A stretch of DNA of 64,000 nt from Ruminiclostridium papyrosolvens C7. GTDB lineage: Bacteria > Bacillota > Clostridia > Acetivibrionales > DSM-1351. The notes under the pieces were generated by a model, which worked only from the letters and a program-made list of their open reading frames with translations, ran no database searches and was not told the DNA's origin. The position numbers and the translations under genes are program-made. This document shows positions 1-9,300 of this stretch, piece by piece. Every line of letters starts with the position of its first letter. The stretch's first letter is position 1. The stretch is taken from NCBI RefSeq assembly GCF_000421965.1, contig NZ_ATAY01000031.1, positions 62,001 through 126,000 of the forward strand, in the 5' to 3' direction.

Positions 1-389
1 TTATCCGAGGCTCCTGCATATAAGCCAATTGGTTTTTTATAAGAAAAAGGATCATACCCTGCATTTTCCAAGGCTTCCCAAACACACTCAAAAAACACAC
101 GTATTTGAGGGTCCATTACTTCCGCCTCACTTGGTGTATAACCAAAGAAATATGGATCAAAATATTCCGCATTAGAAACCATACCCTTTGCTTTTACATA
201 TTCCGGGTCATTCAAACAATTAATATCAACCCCGTTTTCTATTAATTCACTATCAGAAAAGAAGGAAATGGATTCAATTCCATTTTTCAGATTGCTCCAA
301 AATTCATTGATGTTATTTGCCCCCGGAAACCTGCCGGCTAATCCGATAACCGCAACTTCGAGCCCATTTTTATTATTAATCTCTTCCAT
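1..389 (-). CDS. Polyketide synthase, N-terminal ketosynthase (partial)
   Basis: The first 129 residues of a PKS protein that runs off the left edge. After a short leader it shows the ketosynthase opening VAVIGLAGRFPGA, then MDPQIRVFFECVWEALE and GYDPFSYKKPIGLYAGAS, which are standard N-terminal KS signatures. The active-site Cys and His lie beyond the window. The ATG at 387-389 follows an AGAGGA ribosome site and overlaps the last 14 bases of the preceding NRPS/PKS gene, so the two are probably translationally coupled and act as consecutive modules of one assembly line. The KS is closely similar to the KS inside the upstream protein, and downstream domains cannot be seen. The family is secure; the module content is unknown. 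Confidence 0.9.
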   Translation of the reverse strand, partial: MEEINNKNGLEVAVIGLAGRFPGANNINEFWSNLKNGIESISFFSDSELIENGVDINCLNDPEYVKAKGMVSNAEYFDPYFFGYTPSEAEVMDPQIRVFFECVWEALENAGYDPFSYKKPIGLYAGASD

Positions 390-3300
390 GAATTTCGTTC
401 CTCTTTTCTCTTTGTAGTAAAATATTCTTTTTATTCCTTCGTTTACTTACAAAATCTGATGATTCTTCATCTGTTATAGAATATTGTGCTTCATCCCGCT
501 TAAACAAGTACCTGCTTAATGATGAAATTGTCGTATTTGCATATAAAGACACTATGGATATATCTACATTAAGCACCGCTTTTAATCTTTGCCTTAACTG
601 AATTAAATGCAATGAATAAGCACCCAAATCAAAGAAATTATCATCACGTCCAATATCCGGATATCCTAATATTTCCTTTAAAATATCTGTGAGTTTTGAC
701 TCAATATCACTTTGTGATGTAATATCCTGTAGATTCAGACTTTCTTCCGGATTGTTACTTTCTTCCGACTTAATTTTGAACTGTTCATGTTCCATGTCCC
801 ATATCCTTTTAAGGTATGCTTCTAAAGGATATGGGGATATTAGTACTTGAGCTAAAAGATGATTGGGCAGATTACTGTTCAGGATTCTTTTGAAAACCTC
901 AATGCCTTCTGAAATAAGCATTCCATTTTCCAAATTGTCAGAAGAATGTGCACAAGCCAAATTTACAGCCATTCCCGTTTGTTTCCAAGTATCCCAATTA
1001 ATAGATGCAGTGTATGTATGCCCCTTGTTACATTGATGCTGAGAAAAGGCATCCTGAAAATTATTTGCCGAGCAATAGCCTATTTGACCAAACGGCGCAA
1101 TTATAGAGCTAAGAGATGAGCAATATATCATGAAATCAAGTTTGTTGTGTTCAATAAATTTGTTAATTTCCAATGTGCCTTGAATTTTTGAAGACATGAT
1201 GCTGTCTGTTGTTTCTCTGTTTCTTAGTTGAATTAATCCACCATCAGGTAATCCTGCGCTATGAATAACTCCATTAACTTCTCCAAATCGTTCATGGATT
1301 ACAGACATGGCCTTACTCATCCGGTAATTGTCGGAAACATCCGCATTAATCGGCAGAACCTCTGTCCCCAATTCTTCTAGCTCTTTGATTTTCATAATTT
1401 TATAAGCTAATTTGCTATCCTTTTCAGTAGAGTTTATATAGTCATCCCAGTTTTCCCTTGGTGGTATCTCCGTACGTCCTATTAATACCAGCCTTGCCCT
1501 GACGGCTCCGGCCAGATATTCCGATATGGCCAGGCCAATACCGCCAAGGCCGCCGGTAATCACATATACACCATTTTCCCTTAGTCGCCATGGCACACCC
1601 TTGCATTCATTCAGTTGTATTTCATCAAAACTCTGTCTCCAGCGATAATTACCTCTGTACGCAACTAGTGGTTCATTATCTGTAGCTGCCATCTCCGCCA
1701 ATAAACAGTTTATAAGCTGCTGTTCTTTTGCTTTATCCTCCTGAGGAACCACAATATCTATACCGGTGCATTTAATATTGGTATATTCCTTTGGTATAGT
1801 TCTAATGGGCCCGGCAATAACAGCCTTCTCAGGATTAATATTTTCTTCTCCGCTTACCATGTGCATACTGTTAGTTACAACGTTAATGGATATTTGATCA
1901 GGTATATTTAACTCCCCGATTGCCTGAGCAATATAAATCAAACCGTAAAAGCCCATATCAACCGCAGTATTGACTTTATCCCAATCCGACTCATGAAGAT
2001 TATCTTCCGTTAAAGTCCACAAGTATAAGATAGTATCAGGAATATTTTGTGATTTGTACAGTTCCCTAAACAAGTTTTTATAATCATCACTTATATCAGG
2101 GTTAATAAAATAACCGGATTCAATATCCCTATCCTGGCAAAATGAAGCCCCGCTTTTTACAAATGTTAATTGCTTGCCTGCTGATTCTAAACTTCCTGCT
2201 AAATTGTTGCCAAAATCCGTTTGGTCTATAAAAACTAATATATTTTTAAAGGTTTTAAAATCTTTACTGCCATAAGATAAATTCCCACGCCTCCAGATTG
2301 GAATGAAAAACCATTCACCCACCTCTCTCCTTTTGTAATTGTCAGTGTACCTGAAATCAAGGGTCTTTAAATAACCACGGTGCTCTTTATCAATCCAATA
2401 GCGTTGCCGTTGGAATGGATAGGTGGGCAGTGGAATCCTTCTTCGTTTGCCATTCTTGTAAAACTGCTTCCAATCTATCTTTATTCCGGCACACCAAAGC
2501 CTGCCAAGTTGAGTTAAGATAAAGGACATGTCTGATGCTTCTTCGGGTAAGGATTTAAACAAAGCTGAAATATTAAGTCTCTGAGATTGTCCTCCTCTTT
2601 CCTCCTTAGAGTGCCTAATTAAATTGACAACTAAAATGTCAGGTGTACAGTCCTCGTGCAATTTCACTGATGTATTTAATGTTCGTCCCGCTCCTATTTC
2701 AATAAATACTGTAAAGTTTTTTCTAAATAATTCACCGATACCATCTGCAAATCTTACTGTACCGGTTGTGTGTTCCGCCCAATATTCCGGATTTGTGGCA
2801 TCTTGAGCTGTAATCCATGTACCGGTTACATTTGAGATATAAGGTATATCAGGTTTTTTCAATTCAATTCTTTCTAACTTATCTTTAAATAATGGAAGCA
2901 TTGCGCTCATTGCATTGGAATGAAAAGCATGTGAAGCCGGTACCTTCATACATTCATATCCCATTTTATTTAATTTCTCTTCCAGTAAATCTATAGACTC
3001 TTGACTACCGGATACAACACAGATCGAAGAACTGTTTACTGCTGCCAATGATACTTCTTCAATTAATAGTGGTTTCAGTTCAGTCTCAGAAATCACTACA
3101 CCAAGCATTCCGCCTTTTGGCAGCTGCTGCATAAGTCTTCCCCTTAATACAATTAAGTCCAGTGCATCCTCCAAAGTGAGCACTTCCGCCAAACAGGCAG
3201 CAACATATTCACCTAAACTGTGTCCAATTAAAGCTTCCGGTTTTATTCCCCACTTTATCAAGGTTCTAGCCAACGAATATTGTATAATAAAATTTAATGG

Positions 3301-6300
3301 CTGAGCTACCAGCGTATCTGTAACTTCCATATTATCGGAACTGTCTTCAGGAAAAAGTATGTCTTTAATGTTAAAAGTCAGCATTGGCTCTAAAATACAA
3401 AAGCAATTATCCATCTCTTCCCGGAATGCCTGCTCGCTTTCGTAAAATTCCCTTAACATATTTACATACTGGTATCCTTGTCCTGAAAACATAAATACGA
3501 CTTTACCATTATCCTGTTTTGCAATTTCAGCAGTATGGTTTTTATTTAACTGATTAACAGCATCCTGTAAATCCTGAAATACCACCACTCTTCTATACTT
3601 TAGCTGAGCCCTTCCCACCTGCATCGTATATGAGAGATCTGAAAGATTTATATCCTGGTTCCGCTGCATATACTCAGCAAATTTTCCCGACAGCTTGTCA
3701 AGAACACCCGGAGTTTTAGCCGACAAAGGCAACATATACCACCTCCCGGATTCTTGAGTACTCTCAGTTACAGGTGATTCTTCCAGGATAACATGGGCAT
3801 TGGTTCCTCCTATTCCAAATGAACTAACCCCAGCACGTAAAGGATATTCTTTTCTCTCCCAGTCCCGCAATGATTCGTTTACATAAAAGGGGCTATTTTT
3901 AAAATCAATCTTTGGGTTGGGACTTTTATAATGCAGACTTGGGGGTATTTGTTTATTATATAAAGATAATACCGTTTTAATTAAACCTGTAACACCTGCA
4001 GCAGTGTCCAAATGTCCACAATTGGTTTTTACTGAACCAATTGCACAGTAATTCCTCTTTGTTGTGTTGAATGCCTTCTTTAGTGCCTCGATCTCTATTG
4101 GATCCCCTAAAGCAGTTGCCGTACCATGGGCTTCTACATAGCCGATAGTCTCAGTACTTACTTCAGCGAAATGACAAGCCTCTCTTATAACCCGGGCCTG
4201 CCCCTCAACGCTTGGCGCAGTATACCCTACTTTTCCGGCTCCATCATTATTGATTCTGCTCCCTTTTATTACTGCCCATATGTGATCTCCGTCCTTTACA
4301 GCATCTTCCAGCCGTTTTAAAACAACGACTCCGGCACCTTCTCCAGAAACGGTCCCACTGGCTTCTGCATCAAAGGACCGGCAGTGACCGTCACTTGACA
4401 TTATCATTCCTTCCTGAAACAAGTACCCGTTTTTATGAGGGAAAGTTACAGATACTCCTCCCGCCAAGGCTATATCACATTCTCCTTCTAATAATTTCTG
4501 GTATGCTACATTTACTGCTACCAGTGACGTTGAACATGCAGTCTGTACAATCATGCTCGGGCCTCTCAAATTAAGCTTGTATGATATACGTGTAGTCAGG
4601 AAATCTTTATCAGCTAACTGGTAATTACTAAATAAATAAGATGTATTACTCTGATTGGTATAATCAGACACTAATGTCTGCCAGACTGTATTGTTTGATG
4701 CTCCTGCAAAAAGTCCTATTAAGCCCCCATACGAGTAAGGATCATATCCGGCGCTTTCCAGTGCTTCCCATACACATTCATGAAATATTCGAATTTGGGG
4801 ATCCAAAAGTTTCGCATCACCTGGTGAGTAGTCAAAAAAAGCAGCATCAAAGTACTCAGGTTCACCTATAATTCCCTTGGCTTTAATATAATGAGGGTTT
4901 TTAAGCAAGTCCTCTTCTATTCCCTCTTCTCTAAGCTCATCATCTGTAAAATGAGTTATAGATTCTATTCCATTCTTTATATTTTCCCAGAATTCATTAA
5001 CGCTAGCTGCTCCAGGGAACCTGCCGGATAAGCCAATTACCGCTACGTCTTTGTTTATCAATCTGTCGTTCTTGTTTATATTTAATTCTTCTGGATCTTC
5101 CTGCCCATTATTCAAATAATTCATTAGGGAACTGATTGTTGGGTACTGAAAAAGAGTTGTAGTAGATATTTCCCCTGCAAATTTACCCTTAAGCTTCTGA
5201 TTTATGAGACTGCTCAATCTTATGATAGATAATGAGTTACCTCCTATATCAAAAAAGTTATCTGTAATTCCTATTTGCTCCCGATTCAGAACCTCCCGCC
5301 AAATATCAGCAATAACTTTTTCATAATCTGTTTTTGGAGCTATGTATTCCACTCCGGTATTAACACTGTCAGATGGCTTTGGAAGCATTTTTTTATTTAT
5401 TTTCCCATTTGAAGTAAGTGGTATTTGTTCAATTTCTATAAAGTGTGAGGGTATCATATAGTCAGGCAGGCTTTTTCTTAGCCCCTCTTTTATATCTTCC
5501 ATATGACATCCGGCCTGCGCTACCACATATGCACACAGGCTCCCATCCCCATTTTCGTCCTTGTTCTCCAATACCACTGCTTCCTTTATTGAAGGATTTC
5601 CAAGCAGCTGTGCTTCTATTTCACCCGGTTCTATTCTGAAGCCTCGAATTTTAACCTGATTATCCATACGTCCAAGAAATTCTATGTTGCCGTCAGGAAG
5701 CCACCGTGCCATGTCTCCGGTACGATACATTCTTTCCCCAGGCATAAATGGATTAGTCACAAATTTCTCAGCTGTAAGCTCTTGCCTGTTAATATATCCC
5801 CTTGCGAGGCCATCTCCTCCAACACACAATTCGCCACTTACCCCCATGGGTTGTAAGTTATCGTACTTGTCCAGTATATATGCAGTTGAGTTGTTTACAG
5901 GTATGCCTATTGGTATGTTTTGCTCATAAGTCTTATTTATTTTAAAACATACCGAAAATGTAGTATTCTCTGTAGGCCCATACCCATTTGTTATAATAAG
6001 CCCGGGGCATACATTTCTTACAGCATTTATGTGAGCTGGTGACAGTTTATCCCCTCCAACCAGCAGTTTTTTCAGGCCATTGAATATCTCCGGCTTTTGT
6101 GTAGAAAACTGGTTAAAAAGCGGTGAAGTAAGCCACATAGTACTTATATCGTATTTTTTTATGGCGGCGCTAAGATTTATAGGATCCAGAATAATATTCT
6201 CATCAGCTATATAAAGCTTTAATCCATTTAACAGCGCTCCCCAAAATTCAAATGTTGTAGCATCAAATGCCAACGCGCCCGTCTGTAGTATACTGTCATT

Positions 6301-9300
6301 TTCTTCAAAATCTATATAATTGGTGTTTTTAACAAGCCTGACCACGCTTCGGTGTTCCACCATAACGCCTTTTGGCTTTCCCGTTGACCCGGATGTGTAC
6401 ATTACATATGCAAGATGCTTCGGAGTACCTGTTTTATCAGGATTTAAAGTATTTCCGGCATATAGATTGCTATCGCTAAGATTTACTATGTACCCGGCAA
6501 AATCTGTTTTACCTATTAGATAATCACATGTTAGCAATATACCTGTTCCACTGTCTTTAAGCATAAAATTTATTCTTTCCTGCGGGTATCGAGGATCTAT
6601 AGGAAGGTAGGCACCTCCTGCCTTCAGTATACCTGTTATGCCTATTATCATTTCTATTGAGCGTTCTGCAATTATACCAACAATCGTATCAGGTTGTACT
6701 CCTTTTTCCCTAAGCACCCATGCAAGACTATTTGACTTATCATTTAACTCCCTATAAGTAAGTTTACTTTTTTCAAACACTACTGCTATATTATCAGGAG
6801 TCTTTTCCACCTGTTCCTCAAATATTTCATGTATAGTCTTATCCTTGGGATAATCTTCCTTTGTATTATTAAATGTATATAATATTTTTTCCCTCTCTTC
6901 GTCAGTGATGATATTCAACTCTGAGAGCCTGGTATTCAAGTCCGCGGTGATGTTGCTCAGGATATTTGTGAAATGCTTTGAAAACCTTTCTATTGTTTCT
7001 TTACCAAACAATTTTGTACAGTATTCAACTTCGAAAGCAATCTTCCCATTCTGCTCCCAAGCGTTCAATGTAATATCAAATTTTGATGTCCTGTTTTCCA
7101 CTGTTTGAGTTATGATCTTCAAGCCGTTAACCTGAATATCCCTGCTATTTGTATTTTGAAGAACAAACATAGTATCGAATAATGGATTCCTGCTCATATC
7201 CCTTTTTATGTTAAGCTTGTCAACCAATTCTTCAAACTGGTAATCCTGATTTCCATAGGCCTTTATGCAGCTCTCCCTTACTTCTGCCAGAAATTCATTG
7301 AAGGTCTTTTCGCCTGAAGGATAGTTTCTCATGGCAAGTGTGTTTACAAACATGCCTATTATATCCTGCAAATCCGCATGAGGCCTGCCTGCTACAGGTG
7401 ATCCCACTACTATATCTTCCTGACCTGTATACCTGTACAGCAGAGCGTTATATGCTGCAAGCAGCACCATGTACAACGTCGTACCTGTTTTCTTTGCAAG
7501 GCTGTTTACTTTCTGTGATATTTCTTCATCCACTTCGAAGGCTATCCTATCCCCTTCAAAGCTTTGCACCGGTGGTCTTTGGTAATCTGTTGGCATATTC
7601 AATACAGGTACTTCATCCTCGAATTTATGCAGCCAGTATTCTTCCTGTTTCTTTATACCTCCGGTCCTTAATAGTTCATTTTGCCATTGTGAAAAGTCCT
7701 TATATTGTATCTTGAGTCCTGCCGGTTCCTGTCCTTCATACAACTGGGAAAACTCCCTTACAAGTATGTTAACTGATGTACCGTCTGATATTAAATGGTG
7801 CATATCAAACATCAACAGGTGCCTGTCATTTCCAATTTTGATAAACCCTACCCGCAAGAGCGGTGCCTTGTTCAAATCAAACGGACGGATAAATTCATTT
7901 ACTATTCTGCCTGCATTATCCTCACCGGACTCAAAATAGTCTACTTTGAACTCTGCTTCTCTGTGTACCTTCTGTACCGGTTCACCATCTGACATTTCAA
8001 ATGATGTTCGCAGAGTTTCATGCCTCCTTATTAGAGCTCTGAAAGCATCCTCAAATCTATTTGTATCCAGTTTGCCCTCCATTAGTATAGTACAGGGCAT
8101 ATTGTAGCTTTTACCTGCTCTCTCAAATTGATTCAATATATAGAGTCTCTTCTGTGCAGCAGATACAGGGTAGTATTCTTTTTCGCCTGCAGGAATTATT
8201 GATGAATATATACTCTCATCAGTACTTTTTATATATGCAGCAAGCCCCTTTACTGTGGGCAGATTAAAAATCTCCCTCAAAGGCATTTCTACGTTAAACT
8301 CTTTGTGTATCTTTGAAACAAGCAGTGTAGCCTTTAATGAATGTCCTCCAAGTTCAAAGAAATTATCATTTATACCGACCCTCTCAACTTCAAGGACCTC
8401 CTGCCATATTGTTACCAGCTCTTCTTCAATTCCATTTGTAGGAGCAATATAAGGGATGCCTGTACTTATATTGCCGTCAGGTTCCGGTAATGCCTTCCTG
8501 TCAATTTTCCCATTGTGTGATAGTGGTATATCATCAAGATGTATGAAATATGGCGGTACCATATAGTCTGGCAGTTCACCAGATAAATGGCCTCTTAACT
8601 CTTCAAGACTCAATTCGCTGTCAGACACATAATATGCACACAGGTACTTCCCGCCATCACTGTCATCTTTTGGGATTACAACTGCCTCTCTGATCTGCCG
8701 GTGCTTCAGAAGCTGTGTCTCTATTTCACCAAGTTCAATTCTGAAACCTCTTATCTTCACCTGGTGGTCCATACGTCCCAAATACTCTATGTTGCCGTCA
8801 GGAAGCCACCGTGCAAGGTCACCGGTGCGGTACATCCTTTCGCCCGGGATAAATGGATTTGGCACAAATTTTTCTTTTGTAAGCTCAGGCCTATTCAGGT
8901 ATCCCCTTGCAAGCCCGTCACCGGCAATACATAGCTCACCCGGAACCCCTACAGGCAGTAAATTATTATATGCATCAACAATGTAAAGTTGAATATTGTC
9001 TATTGGCTTTCCTATAGGTATGCGCTCAAGCTTTTTATTACTTGAACAATCAAAGTATGAAACGTCTACCGTTGCCTCTGTAGGTCCGTATAAATTATGA
9101 AGCTTTGCTCCGTAGTTTTTATTTATGTATTTGTTAAATTTCTCTATCTGGCTTAAAGTTAAAGCTTCACCACTTGCATATACCTGTCTTAATCCTGACA
9201 CCCTTTCAAATTCCTTAAAATGTTCAAGGTACTCTAGGAAAATTTTTAACATTGAAGGTACAAAATGTACTGTAGTTACGCTATATTTCTCTATTGCATC

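Noticed and set aside
1800-2900. A dehydratase domain between AT and KR of the megasynthase
   Set aside because: The 300-residue stretch lacks the HxxxGxxxxP motif and reads like the structural half of the ketoreductase.
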